Of a DNA stretch of 64,000 bases, positions 1 through 9,899 are shown piece after piece (position 1 is the stretch's first letter; each line of letters starts with the position of its first letter). The position numbers and the translations under genes were made by a program. Origin of the DNA: Ilyonectria destructans (lineage: Eukaryota; Ascomycota; Sordariomycetes; Hypocreales; Nectriaceae); NCBI GenBank assembly GCA_020740775.1, contig JAHEWK010000002.1:2790001-2854000 (forward strand). The letters are read 5' to 3'. The notes under the pieces were generated by a model. It worked only from the letters and a program-made list of their open reading frames with translations. It searched no databases and was not told the origin of the DNA.

Positions 1-669
1 CAGGTCCAGACACCGCTATTGCCAGCAGTAAAGTTGTGGGACGAGGCCGAGGTCAAGCTGCTTCTCGAGAGAGGCACCGACCTAGAGGCCAAAGATCGCT
101 TCGGTCAGACACCGCTATGGTGGGCAGCTGAGAATGGGCGCGAGGCCGTGGTCAAGCTGCTTCTCGAGAAAGGGGCCGACCCAAAGGCGAAAGATGGCCA
201 GGGTCGGACACCGCTATGCTGGGCAGCCGCGATTGGAGATGCGGTTATAGTCAAGCTGCTTCTCGAGAAAGGCGCCGACCTAGAGGCCAAAGATCGCTTC
301 GGTCAGACACCGCTATGGTGGGCAGCTATAGATGGGCATAAGGCTGTGGTCAAGCTGCTTCTCGAGAAAGGCGCCAACCTAGAGGTCGAAGATTATAGCG
401 AGGGCCAGACACCGCTATGGCGGGCAGCCGGGAACGGGCATGAGGCTGTGGTCAAGCTGCTTCTCGAGAAAGGCGCCGACCTAGAGGCCAAAGATCGCTT
501 GGGTCGGACACCGCTATGGTGGGCAGCTGTGAATGGGCGCGAGGCCGTGGTCAAGCTGCTTCTCGAGAAAGGGGCCGATCCAGAGGCCGAAGATGGCGAC
601 GGACGGACACTGGTATTAGTAGCGAGCGAGGCTGTAGTCAAGCTGCTCCAAACCTATACTATCCCATGA
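1..669 (+). CDS. Ankyrin-repeat protein, 3' end only
   Basis: The frame is open from the first base of the window and ends at TGA 667-669, so the start lies upstream and the methionine at 19 is internal. About five complete 33-residue ankyrin repeats are visible, each with a TPLWWAA-like start and a VVKLLLEKGAD-like helix, followed by a shortened last repeat. The repeats are nearly identical at the DNA level, including the recurring stretch coding KLLLEKGA, which implies recent duplication or homogenisation. In filamentous fungi such arrays usually form the C-terminus of HET or NACHT/STAND proteins that act in non-self recognition. No N-terminal effector domain lies in the window, so the class is inferred. 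The array resembles, but is not identical to, the one in the HET gene at 15495. Confidence 0.8.
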   Translation, partial: QVQTPLLPAVKLWDEAEVKLLLERGTDLEAKDRFGQTPLWWAAENGREAVVKLLLEKGADPKAKDGQGRTPLCWAAAIGDAVIVKLLLEKGADLEAKDRFGQTPLWWAAIDGHKAVVKLLLEKGANLEVEDYSEGQTPLWRAAGNGHEAVVKLLLEKGADLEAKDRLGRTPLWWAAVNGREAVVKLLLEKGADPEAEDGDGRTLVLVASEAVVKLLQTYTIP

Positions 670-1194
670 AGACCCAAGTCACTGATCCCTTCTAGTCTCT
701 CGACCCATACGCGACCTAACCTGGATTAGGCCATACGCTCCTCAGCTATCAATACAACTATTTTTTATTTCCTTTGTTCTTGGAGGGTTGTAGGGGCCGG
801 GATAAATTTATCTTCCTTTAGATCGAATGTTCGAGAATCATCTACAATTATTGCCAGACGCTAGGGGTCTCTAAAAGAGAATAGGGCCAAGCCAGCCAGG
901 GAAAACAGCGAGAACGAGTAATAAATAGTATAGCTAGTAAGGCAAGGAATACCCGCGAAGGATATATATCAGGTTCGGTTGGAGGCGGCGAAGATCTGGT
1001 GATGCCATGTCCGTGACATCACTGGCGATAGCGCCTGGTCTAAAAGGCATCGACACCCACGCCCACATTCTCTCCTTTCCTCCTTTCCCTTCAAACGGAC
1101 ACCTGCAAGTTCGCCCACAACTGCTTAAGGCATACCTACCCCCAAGGCGCCACCTACCTGGCATAGAAACGCGCATGCTAGGCTTTATAAGACG
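670..1194. other. Intergenic, no gene seen
   Basis: This is the 3' flank of the ankyrin gene and the 5' side of the DUF6594 fragment. I see short ORFs on both strands but no codon structure or recognisable domain. A fuller DUF6594 N-terminus was looked for here and not found. Confidence 0.5.
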
Positions 1195-1614
1195 GTGCTT
1201 GTCAGCCTCATTCCTTCACAAGACAAGTGCTTGTGTCGGGCTCTTTCTTTCATAAGGCAAGTGCCTTGCTTCTCAGGCCTGTTCCGAAAGGCATTAGCGG
1301 GCCCCGTAGGGGACCGGTCTCCTCGCTTCATCATGGCGCTCTTCGGCGGCTTTGCGCTCATCGTGCCGACCATAATCATGGCCAAAGTCGATGGCATCAA
1401 TGTCAGCCTCATTACAACGTCGGTGGCTGTGTTCATATTCGGGCTCATCCTCGCGTTCGGCGCGACGGACAGCACCGGGAAGGACGTGTTCGCTGCGACG
1501 GCGGCGTATACGACCGTGTTAGTCGTGTTTGTGGGGACGAGTCTTGCAGGAGATGGGACAGGAGACAAGACCGGGACGCCGAATGGCACTGTAAATGGCA
1601 CTACGAGTGGGTAA
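1195..1614 (+). pseudogene. DUF6594 protein, C-terminal fragment
   Basis: The frame encodes the C-terminal membrane part of the fungal DUF6594 family: a segment beginning RFIMALFGGFALIVPTIIM, a second helix containing SVAVFIFGLILAFGATDSTGKD, and a third, FAATAAYTTVLVVFVGTS. These three helices and the GATDSTGKDVFAATAAY signature match the usual end of the family. Family members are normally around 250-350 residues with a soluble N-terminal region, which is absent here. The conserved part begins near 1324; upstream residues look like read-through. It could be the last exon of a gene whose earlier exons I cannot place, but a truncated relic is more likely. DUF6594 genes often lie near HET genes, as here. 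The function of the domain is unknown. Confidence 0.6.
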
Positions 1615-2058
1615 CGGGTCCCCAGTCTAATGGTTGCTGCCAACATTGCGAAGTACGTCGTCAACACCAAGCAATGCAGTGCGTTTGACAGACGCCAAAT
1701 CAGGTACATTGAAACCCTCACATCATCCTACATTACCTTTCCAATGGATTTTATTGGCGACGGTCCCCGGGAGACTACTCAATCGATCCCCATGACGGAT
1801 TCATTGTTTGGCGCGAAGAGAGACGACGCTGAAAGCTGTGGATGGTGTCTTACCATCATGCACCGCCACCACCAAAGTCAACTCAGCTGAGGAATAGCGC
1901 CACTCAGCCGCTCGAGGAGGCGGTCAAGTCACCGACTTAAAAGATCAGCACCGCCAGCGGATTTCTTTCAGCTACCTACCTCAGAATGCTTAGTTTCAAG
2001 GCGCACATGCTCAAATCTCGCCTCCGAGACAACTCACGACTCTCCACATCAAAGCGGC
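1615..2058. other. Intergenic, probable promoter side of HET gene
   Basis: There is no gene that I can support. The stretch separates the DUF6594 fragment from the HET gene start at 2059. The short ORF at 1630-1890 has no recognisable motif. Confidence 0.5.
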
Positions 2059-4172
2059 ATGGCTCAGGCAACAGCCGACGAAGACGAAGCTAAAGCCCTC
2101 GATGAGCTTTATCGTAGCATTCCTATTGATTCGTCGCGCCAGGAGTTTCGGCTGCTCCTCCTTCACCCAGGAGCCTGGCAGACCCCGATCCAATGTTCGC
2201 TGTCCATGGCTTCTCTTCGTTCGAGACCAAAGTTCCGAGCACTCTCCTACGTCTGGGGGGAGAAGACGTCGTTGCACAGCTTGCAAATCAACAACAGACG
2301 GGTTTCGGTGTGGAAAAATCTTGAGGGCGTCCTGCAAAGGCTGCGACGCGATGTCGGTGGCGAGGACGTACGACTCTGGGTCGATGCTGTATGCATCAAC
2401 CAGAAAGACGATGAGGAGCGGAACGCCCAAGTCGCAATAATGGCGTCTATATACGCTTCATGCCAGGAAGTATTTGTCTGGCTGGGTGAGTGCAAACTAC
2501 CCAAGCTCTTCCCGGGTCCGATCCAGTTCCTCTCGCGGGATACGCAAGGAGCGCGCCAGGTGCTAGACAAGTACGCCCTCGAATTCAAAGGGCCGATGGC
2601 CGAGATCGACTACTCGTTCCATCTGGCTTGTTTACTCTTCTTGCTTAAGGATTCCCCGACCTGGAAACGAGATAAAACAATAGACTTTACGAGTTACTCG
2701 CAGTCGCCGTATTGGACTAGGGTTGGCCGCGAAACGTATAAGTTAGTCGATATATCGAAAGCAGACTTTCGTATTGACGAGTATACGGATGGACTGCAGC
2801 TTGCATTACAGGCATTGCGAAGATCAACGTGGTTTTCCCGCATTTGGGTGCTTCAAGAATACGCCCTCGCGCCAAGGGTCATCCTTGGCTTTGGAACAGG
2901 TGCCATCACCCTAGATGAGATACCGGATCTCAGCAAGATCAATATCCAGACCGCAAACCCTATTATAGGGACACTCTCGTCTATCATCACCATAAAACTG
3001 GGCACCTTCACTGTCGCTCGCAATGCAGCAGCATATTTCAAGCCTCCAGCTTCAAGGTTCCCAGGCCTACGAGTTCTAATCGCGCCTCTTCATCCGCTCC
3101 TGGCATGGCTGAGAAAGTACATCCTCACCAAGGTCAAGACGACGCTGTTTGACATTTGCGTGGAGGCAAGGGCCTTTGACAGCACGGATCCCCGCGATAA
3201 AGTCTTCACAGTTGTCTTGTTTATGAAATACATCGGGCTCAAGGTGCCGCTGGACATCGATTACAGGGTTCCCGCCGAAACCGTCTACCAGCAAGTGTGC
3301 GAGGACCACCTCGAGAATTGTACGAATCACCCGTACACATATGAGCCTCTAGCACCGCTTCGGTTTAGCAGGGACAAGAACAAAGTGAAGGATGTCCCAT
3401 CCTGGGTTGTCGATTGGACAAGCTATGGTAGTGGAAACAACGGCTACGCTTTAGGATCGGGTGTCGGCTCACATTTCCACGATTGTATTCCGCGAACAAA
3501 GGGATGCCCGGCATCAAACCCAAAGTTGAACTCGGCATTTTGACGGTATCCGGAGCGCAATTTGATGCAGTTAAAACCGTCATCAATTTGTCAGCCGATG
3601 GTCGACAAACCTGGCGCACGATTGAGTGCTGGGTGAAGGCACAGGCGCCAACAACCGACGCAAAAGATGAGAGCGACGAAAGAGTAAAGGCGAGGCAGGT
3701 CGCCATGCTGAGGACTCTATGCGTAGATATCTCGCCCTCGACGTGGGAATGGTGGACCAGGCACTGGATCGAGTTTGCGGACCTGATGCGAAGATCCTGT
3801 TCTAGTGTTGAAGATGACGCCTCTCTGGCTGACATCGCGCGTGGTGCGAGCAGAAGCCTTCTGGATATTCAAGACAGCGAGCCCCAGCATGCTCTGAGTG
3901 CGGTTCCTAACATTTTTATCCACATCGCCTTGCAGTGCCAAAACACGGCGCTGTTTCATACAGAACATGGTTTCTTTGGCATGGGCGGTCAAAGTATTCA
4001 CCCTGGACATTCCGTCTGGGTTCTAGACGGAGGGCGCACGCCTTTCGTCTTGAGCGAGGCTCCCAATCTAAACTCACGATATCGTTTGGTGAGCGAGTGT
4101 TTTGTTCACGGTTTTATGTATGGCGAAGCGGCTGATAAGGAGTTGATGCTAGAAAAGATTCAGATTGAATAA
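2059..4172 (+). CDS. HET-domain protein with a frame break near 3430-3485
   Basis: The HET domain starts around residue 59 with FRALSYVWGE, followed by RLWVDAVCINQ near residue 107, then a VFVWLGE stretch and WFSRIWVLQEYALA. These are the three classic HET blocks of fungal heterokaryon-incompatibility proteins, which trigger a cell-death reaction when activated. The first frame stops at 3541-3543 after VPSWVVDWTS. The expected C-terminal part, beginning YSANKGMPGIKPKVELGIL and ending with a HTEHGFFGMGG / PFVLSEAP / GFMYGE tail, continues in another frame from about 3480 to TAA at 4170-4172. No convincing intron joins the two: the only GT-AG pair giving the right shift (3461-3501, 41 nt) would remove the conserved YSANKG. 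A one-base deletion or a sequence error is more likely. The two parts together make about 700 residues, a normal HET length. Confidence 0.8.
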
Positions 4173-4606
4173 TGGTTTCGCTGGATGAAACCTAACTCAG
4201 TCTAAGTGGGTTCATAGCTCTTTTCCAATTCAGACATAGAGGACTGCATTGCAGAAGAACATTATGCTTAGTACCGGATTTGAGAATACCCAGTGTCTAT
4301 TGATCGACTAATGCTTCTTGAATGACACATACCATGCGCCAGTGTCATTTGCAAAATAGGGCATCAACTTGTCAATCTCTTCAGCAAATGCAGGAGTTTC
4401 GGTTGCATCTTGATGCAGCTATGACAGCCAGTTAGCATATGGTGGCTTCAGCTCACGGGACAGCTATCACTGACCTCGATACTCTCCCACCCGAGGAAAT
4501 ATACTCCTAGTCGCCCTTTGATCTATCTGATGATATTGAGTAAAGCTAAAAAAAACCAAATACTCCTAGTCGCCGCTCTTCTTCCGAAATCACGTCCTCG
4601 GAATCC
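4173..4606. other. Intergenic, no gene seen
   Basis: Non-coding flank. A 14-15 bp direct repeat, TACTCCTAGTCGCC, occurs at about 4502 and 4561, roughly 60 bp apart. It might be a footprint of an insertion or a local slippage product; nothing else supports either. Confidence 0.4.
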
Positions 4607-4650
4607 TCACTGAGAGGGACTCCAGCGGATTCGTTGGCGTTCATACCACA

Positions 4651-4652
<2 letters not shown>

Positions 4653-4684
<32 letters not shown>
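4653..4684. repeat. Poly-C run, 32 nt
   Basis: An uninterrupted C tract, read as poly-G on the minus strand, lies just beyond the broken end of the Hsp30 relic. Its exact length is uncertain because homopolymers of this size are commonly mis-sequenced. It produces a spurious poly-glycine ORF. Confidence 0.9.
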
Positions 4685-5230
4685 TGCGAAACCTAGCATC
4701 TTGTATGTGTCGGTGTATGTCTTGGCCATTGACTTCTGTAGAGCCGCGTCGGATAGGGGAGCGTCATCTGCGAGCCGGATACAAGGCTGATGGGACATTG
4801 TTTAGCAAAGGGTGTATATAGGGAGCTCTGGGGGCTTGGTGAATGTATCCTCATCCTCAACCGTTAGTTAGTGGGAGGTCTGGTGCTCCTTGCTGCCCTC
4901 AGTAATAGTACTGTCTATAGTGGTGACTCTGACGAGGCCTGCAGGAGGGGTGCCAGAGGTGCAGGTCTGCTCAGTCTTTCCACGGATGACCATTGTCTGT
5001 GGCTCAGTGAATTCGATGTGGACCTCCTCCTTGTTCATGCCGGGCAGCTCACCATAGAGCTCGTAGGCCTCGCCGGTCTCGCGGACGTCAAAGTTGGGCT
5101 GCTAGTGAGACAGTCCAGTGCGGCGACCGCTCTGGCCCTGACACGAGTAGTTGTCAAAGTCGTCAGCGAGTCTGAAGATGGGGTGAAGGAGACGTCGGAG
5201 TTGTAGAAGTTGCAGGGAGAAGAAAGCCAT
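4685..5230 (-). pseudogene. Hsp30-type small heat-shock protein relic (Hsp20 family)
   Basis: Reading down the minus strand from the ATG at 5230 gives MAFF, then NFYNSDVSFTP in a second frame, then IFRLADDFDNYS back in the first. After a stop comes QPNFDVRETGEAYELYGELP, then GMNKEEVHIEFTEPQTMVIRGKTE and TSGTPPAGLV. These match the N-terminal arm and first half of the alpha-crystallin domain of fungal Hsp30 chaperones. Two compensating frameshifts near the start, an internal stop and loss of the second half of the domain (the usual RxFxFP and IxxxxL motifs are not found) show that it is non-functional. The remaining minus-strand sequence toward 4607 no longer resembles the family. In intact fungi these are cytosolic, heat-induced chaperones. 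Confidence 0.75.
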
Positions 5231-5447
5231 TATGCAGGTTTCGTTAGTAGTAGCAGACCACAAACCCCGCCTGAGGATATCCGACCAGGAGACCATTAGG
5301 GGGGTCGTCTCGATACCCACTAGCCTAGGATATTCAAACCAAGGGCTAACAAATGGACGCCGAATACACCTGAACCTCGAGTGCTCGACGCGAAGGTCCA
5401 CCCCAAGAGGTTCAGGCAGACCAGCCCAGAATACTCGAAGGAAGGGT

Positions 5448-5465
5448 CCATTCCAGAATCTCGAA
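5448..5465 (-). promoter_or_regulatory. Possible heat-shock element upstream of the Hsp30 relic
   Basis: On the minus strand an inverted TTCTGGAA core (5451-5458) lies in a run of TTC/GAA half-sites about 220 bp upstream of the relic's ATG. Heat-shock factor binds arrays of alternating nGAAn units, and the third unit here is imperfect. The position and the gene support the call; the match alone would not. Confidence 0.25.
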
Positions 5466-5917
5466 TAGACCCTGCCTTGAGCCACTCGAAGCAAAATATC
5501 TGCAAATACTCATGCAGGCGCATGGGAACGCCCCAAAAGCTCCTGTTCTACCGAGGTATAACTCATAATGTCACAATAAAACTCCATCAGGTCCTCGTGG
5601 TATTACTTCATTCATGCTGTTAGGTCTGAGGCAGTGTCAAGTCACATGTCTTCTGATTCAGAGCCAACGGCAGAATCCGAAACTGTGGCGCCCTCGAAAC
5701 TTTCACACAAATAGCACATCAGCCATCGGTCAACAACAGCCTGTCTCAAAGGCAGCCACACGTCATCTTGACGTACCTCAAGTCATGCTGGGCTGTTGGT
5801 TGCATCTTTCCCACTGGTGCTCGGAGGTTGTGTGCCTACCACAGCACCAACCCCCCGCATCTTCAGAATCCGGCATAGACAGGCTCACGGTGTTTTGTTG
5901 GTGGGAGAGGTGGGGAG

Positions 5918-5923
5918 TATATA
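5918..5923 (+). promoter_or_regulatory. TATA box of the aldehyde dehydrogenase gene
   Basis: TATATA lies 83 bp upstream of the ATG at 6006, a normal distance for a fungal core promoter. The rest of 5231-5917 holds no gene I can support. Confidence 0.4.
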
Positions 5924-6005
5924 GTCCAAGTGTCCGACTGAAAGTGAACCAGCGCATTTCACATCCCCACAAACTCACTATCAAATTCGCTTCTCTCCTC
6001 TCATC

Positions 6006-7755
6006 ATGACTCCCGCAGTGATTGACGGCTCCAAGCCTGCCGAAAGGCCAACCTTGGACTTTACAGGCGGTTTTGTTCAAATCATTGGCGGCAAACCCTC
6101 CACAACAAAGGAAACCCGACACACCGTCAATCCTGCCAATTTGCAGCCAAAGGAAGAGGTTCCCGTCGCGACCGAGGATGACCTTGATCATGCTGTTGAT
6201 GCGGCTCAGAAGGCTTTCAGAAGTTGGTCAAAGGTCTCATATGAAGACCGCCGCGGCGCTGTTCTTGCTTTTGCGGACGCCGTGGAACAAGTCAAGACGG
6301 ACTTCAGAGACCTCCTTGTATCCGAGCAGGGGAAGCCTGCAAGTCTCCCCGTTCTTTTGATCCAATCTTACTAAGTCTCGCTGTTCAGATCTCTCAAGCC
6401 GATGTGGAAACTGATGCTACCATCGCATGGATTCGGGGGCTAGCGCATATCGAGCTTCCAGAAGAAGTAATCGAAGAGGACGACAAGCGGACAGTCATCA
6501 CACGCTACGTCCCGATTGGTGTCGTTGGTGCGATTATTCCGTGGAATTTCCCATTGCTATTAGCGACCAGCAAGATCACCCCGGCATTGCTGACGGGGAA
6601 TGTGGTCATCATCAAACCTTCGTTGGTATCCCCAAACTCTGAATGCCGGCATAACGTACTTATTGGGCGGCAGTCCATATACTCCCTATTGCGGTCTCAA
6701 ACTCGTCGAGTTGGCCCAGTGGTTCTTCCCGCCCGGAGTCGTGCAGTCATTGAGCGGAGATGACAGACTTGGCCCGTGGTTGACAAGTCACCCGGGCATC
6801 GACAAGATCAGCTTCACAGGATCTTCGACAACGGGCAAGCTAGTTCTTCAGAGCGCGGCAAAAACTCTGAAGCGAGTCACCCTTGAGTTGTTCGTTCTAA
6901 TAAGCTCTTTTGTTTGCCTGTTCAGCTATACTAACTGTGCCTAGGGGTGGCAATGACCCTGCTATTATCTTCCCTGATGTTGACGTGGATAAGGTTGCAG
7001 AGAAAGTCGCCCTCTATGCCTTCCTTAACTCCGGCCAGGTATGATGACCTCAGCTACTGAATACCTCATGCAAGACTTCTGGCTCACATCTGTCGACGCT
7101 AGATCTGCATTGCCTTGAAACGCATCTATGTCCATGAGTCTATTTACGAACAGTTCAGAGATGCCGTTGTCAAGCACGTCAAAACCTATACTCTAGGGGA
7201 TGGATCGCAAGAAGGGATCAGCCATGGGCCCGTGCAGAATTCTATGCAGTACGAAAAAGTAAAGACATTTTTCGAAGACATCGACAAACAGGGCTGGAGG
7301 GTTGCTACAGGCGGCAAGATTGATCCCTCTCCGGGATACTTCATCACCCCGACGGTCATTGACAGGCCGCCGGAGAATTCTCGCATTGTCGTTGAGGAGC
7401 CTTTTGGTAGGGAATTTTTTAATTGTTCGCTGGAGCGTAGCTAACGATCAAATCACCAGGTCCAATTGTCCCCCTTTTGTCCTGGAAGGATGAAGAAGAC
7501 GTCATTGCTCGAGCCAACGATTCTCCAATGGGACTGGGTGCTTCTGTATGGTGTAACGATCTCAAGAAGGCGGAAAAGGTTGCGAGGGAGATCCAGGCTG
7601 GAAGCGTGTGGATTAATACTCACTTCGATCTTTCTCCCATAGCACCTTTCGGCGGGCACAAGGAGAGTGGCATGGGAGTCGAATGGGGCGCGAATGGTTT
7701 GAAGGAATTATGCAATGTGCAAACTCTCTTTCTTAACAAACATGTTGTTGCTTGA
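6006..7755 (+). CDS. Aldehyde dehydrogenase, NAD(P)-dependent, six exons
   Basis: Exons: 6006-6338, 6389-6621, 6674-6889, 6945-7038, 7103-7406, 7460-7755, giving 491 residues, the usual family length. Landmarks in order: SEQGKP at the first junction, PWNFP with the oxyanion-hole Asn near 164, [17 protein letters not shown] for cofactor binding, LELGGN with general-base Glu260, SGQICIALKR with catalytic Cys294, VVEEPFGP and [12 protein letters not shown]. The Glu-Cys spacing of 34 matches the family. The product should oxidise an aldehyde to the acid using NAD or NADP in the cytosol, as no targeting signal is evident; the substrate is unknown. Intron 1 uses a GC donor (GCAAGT at 6339); the others use GT. 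The exons keep frame and all key residues are present, so the gene looks functional. Confidence 0.92.
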
Positions 7756-8174
7756 GGTTTTGGAGGATATGACGGACTACAAATTGGATACAGGCTCCAG
7801 TCCCATTGGAAGCTATTTGGTCTGTTTCAGGTTGAGCCCTGGTCTAAAGCTCAGTTTGGTAGTGTTGCTTATCGTGTATTTCTCTTAGGATTTACTCTCC
7901 CATATCAAAGTTCTTCGCGTATGCGTTTAAGTTTCTGATGCGTGGGTCATGTGAACCATGGGGGTTGGGTTATGTGTAGAATCAAAGATGTCTTGTCTAT
8001 GGATAAGCTGAGCAGGTTGTCTTGTATGACGGCTAACTACTCAGTAGATGCCTGGCAAGCCAGGCATCCTAGGATACGGCTAGCTGCACGCATCATACTC
8101 GTTCTAACTACAGAGACTAGACCCTAGAAGAGACGTGTAAACCAAACAGGAAATACAGGCAAAGACAAACCACT
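7756..8174. other. Intergenic between convergent genes
   Basis: This is the 3' flank shared by the aldehyde dehydrogenase (plus) and the metalloprotease-lectin gene (minus). No gene or clear terminator structure is seen. Confidence 0.5.
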
Positions 8175-9752
8175 CTAGGCAAAAACAATGTAGTCCGCCA
8201 CACCAGAGAAGATGTTCGAGTTAGCCCACCCATTAATGTGCCAGTCAAAGCCGGTAGCAGAGGCGTTGCTCACACCCACCTTAATGCGCAGGTTCTCGCT
8301 GTTCTCGACGCTGAGCTTCCGGAAGGCCACCAGCACCTTGGGCGTCCCGTCGAACATGCCGCCGGGGAGGTCCACCCGCCCGTACGTCTCGAGCTGCGGG
8401 AGCCTCTCGTTGCGGACGTCCCCCGTGCCGAAGGTGCCGCTCACCAGGCCTCTCCTGTTCTCCTGGTGCGCGAGCCACGTCACCGCCGCCCCATACAGGA
8501 CGCTGTCCCCCCAGGTCTCGACGGAGAGGTCGAAGCCCTCGGCCGTGACGTTCTCCGCGAGGGCCATGGTCCGCCACCAAGTGCCGCTGTCCATGTCGAG
8601 CATCTTGTACCAGACCACGACCCTGGGGGGCCCGGCCGAGAAGGGCCGCTTGAAGGTGACGTGCCGCGACGTCTTCTGCTTGGGCTCCCGCCAGGAATGG
8701 TCCTCGCTCGTAGCGAACTCGCCGGCCTGGATCTCCGGGTCGTCGAGGGCGAAGGTCCCCCAGGTGCACCCTAGGCCGTAGGCCTTGGTGTCGGACCAGT
8801 GGCTGAGGTGTACCTCCGCCGAAGTTGTGGTGACCTGTTCCGCGACGGCCTGCACGCGGACATTGCGCTCACGGTCTGCGTCGATGTAGTTCAAGCCCAC
8901 GGCGACAATGGGCGGCGCTGGGAACTCCCACGTGAAGTTGGCGCGCTTGGTCAGCTCCTGCGACGTCAGGGGCGAGTCCTGGATCTCCATGGTGTAGAAG
9001 TTGTCTAGCATGCCGCCCTCAAGGGGGTAGGTACGGCTCATGAAGCCCTTGTCCGTCTGCGAGAGGGACGTGTTCCAGCCGACCGATGACCCGTCGAGCG
9101 TCAACTCGGCGGGAAAGGCGTAGATCATAATGGACTCCTTGTCAAAGGCGGAGAACTGCGTTTCCGAGGCCGGGTACTTCTCCAGCAGGGAGTAGCGGAT
9201 TTTAGCCTCGTCCCAGCCGTTGGTGCGCTTGTAGTACTCCAACACGGCCTGCTCGTTCCACGGGATGCCAGCGGCCGGGGACTGGTGCTCGTGGTGGCAG
9301 CCAAGGGCGTGGCCGAACTCGTGCAGCACGACCCTACTAATATTGTGGTCGGGACTGTCCTCCTTTAGCCAGCCAAAGTTCATCGTCTTCCGGTCCTGCG
9401 GGATGGTCCCGTTGTCCGTGCCGAGGTAGGACCAGGAGCCGCCGCCGTCGCCGACGGAGATGCGGATCTCGGTGTCGCCCGAGTCTACCCAGGTGAACTT
9501 GATATTGGCGTACCTGGGCCACTCGTTGGCGCATGCGCGGATCTTATCCTGGAGGGTGGGCGTGCCGTCGAGGAAGCGGATGCGAAGCTCGCGGCCGGGC
9601 TTCCACATGCGCTGGATCGGAAAGGCGAGACGATCCTCCCCGTCGTTAGCACCGGCGTTGCTCGGACGCTCCTGGAGGGCGATGCGTCTGGCGGCCTGGA
9701 TGAGGTCCTCCGGGACGCGGCGGAGGGAGCAGACTTGGATTGGCTGAGACAT
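8175..9752 (-). CDS. Zinc metalloprotease (M12/astacin-like) fused to H-type lectin-like repeats
   Basis: A single 525-residue exon. The N-terminal half is a metzincin protease: HEFGHALGCHH carries the HExxHxxGxxH signature (zinc ligands His144, His148, His154; catalytic Glu145), and SIMIY around Met209 is a plausible Met-turn. The preceding segment (RIRFLDGTP to TEIRISV) matches the upper subdomain of astacin/MMP-like folds. The C-terminal half holds three related units, about 265-335, 345-430 and 437-525. They end in YGLGCTWGTFA, YGAAVTWLAH and FSGVADYIVFA, resembling the H-type (discoidin/agglutinin-type) lectin fold that binds GalNAc-like sugars. There is no signal peptide or membrane helix, so it is cytosolic or exported unconventionally. 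The protein may be directed by its lectin part to glycosylated targets (inference). The large antisense ORFs are a by-product of high GC. Confidence 0.88.
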   Translation of the reverse strand: MSQPIQVCSLRRVPEDLIQAARRIALQERPSNAGANDGEDRLAFPIQRMWKPGRELRIRFLDGTPTLQDKIRACANEWPRYANIKFTWVDSGDTEIRISVGDGGGSWSYLGTDNGTIPQDRKTMNFGWLKEDSPDHNISRVVLHEFGHALGCHHEHQSPAAGIPWNEQAVLEYYKRTNGWDEAKIRYSLLEKYPASETQFSAFDKESIMIYAFPAELTLDGSSVGWNTSLSQTDKGFMSRTYPLEGGMLDNFYTMEIQDSPLTSQELTKRANFTWEFPAPPIVAVGLNYIDADRERNVRVQAVAEQVTTTSAEVHLSHWSDTKAYGLGCTWGTFALDDPEIQAGEFATSEDHSWREPKQKTSRHVTFKRPFSAGPPRVVVWYKMLDMDSGTWWRTMALAENVTAEGFDLSVETWGDSVLYGAAVTWLAHQENRRGLVSGTFGTGDVRNERLPQLETYGRVDLPGGMFDGTPKVLVAFRKLSVENSENLRIKVGVSNASATGFDWHINGWANSNIFSGVADYIVFA

Positions 9753-9892
9753 GATGCGAGAGGAGACTGTATAAGTGTTTGAAGAAACGCGATGCAGTCG
9801 ATACTCAAGCTGTAAGAATGCTGGAAATTGAAGCAGGCTTGTGCTAGTGATGTCTTGGGGAAATGGTCATGACTGCGTTCGAGTGCACGGCA

Positions 9893-9899
9893 TTTTATA
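9893..9899 (-). promoter_or_regulatory. TATA box of the metalloprotease-lectin gene
   Basis: TATAAAA on the minus strand lies about 141 bp upstream of the ATG at 9752. This is somewhat far but plausible with a 5' untranslated leader of about 100 nt. Confidence 0.35.

Noticed and set aside
3461..3501. A 41-nt intron repairing the HET frame
   Set aside because: Splice dinucleotides and length fit the frame, but it would delete the conserved YSANKG residues, there is no branch site, and it is shorter than any other intron here. Kept only as an alternative.
4607..4798. ORF with a poly-glycine run
   Set aside because: The glycines come from the 32-base poly-C tract. The rest has no known motif.
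8212..8781. Plus-strand ORFs of 178-189 residues
   Set aside because: They are antisense to the lectin half of the metalloprotease gene and arise from its high third-position GC.
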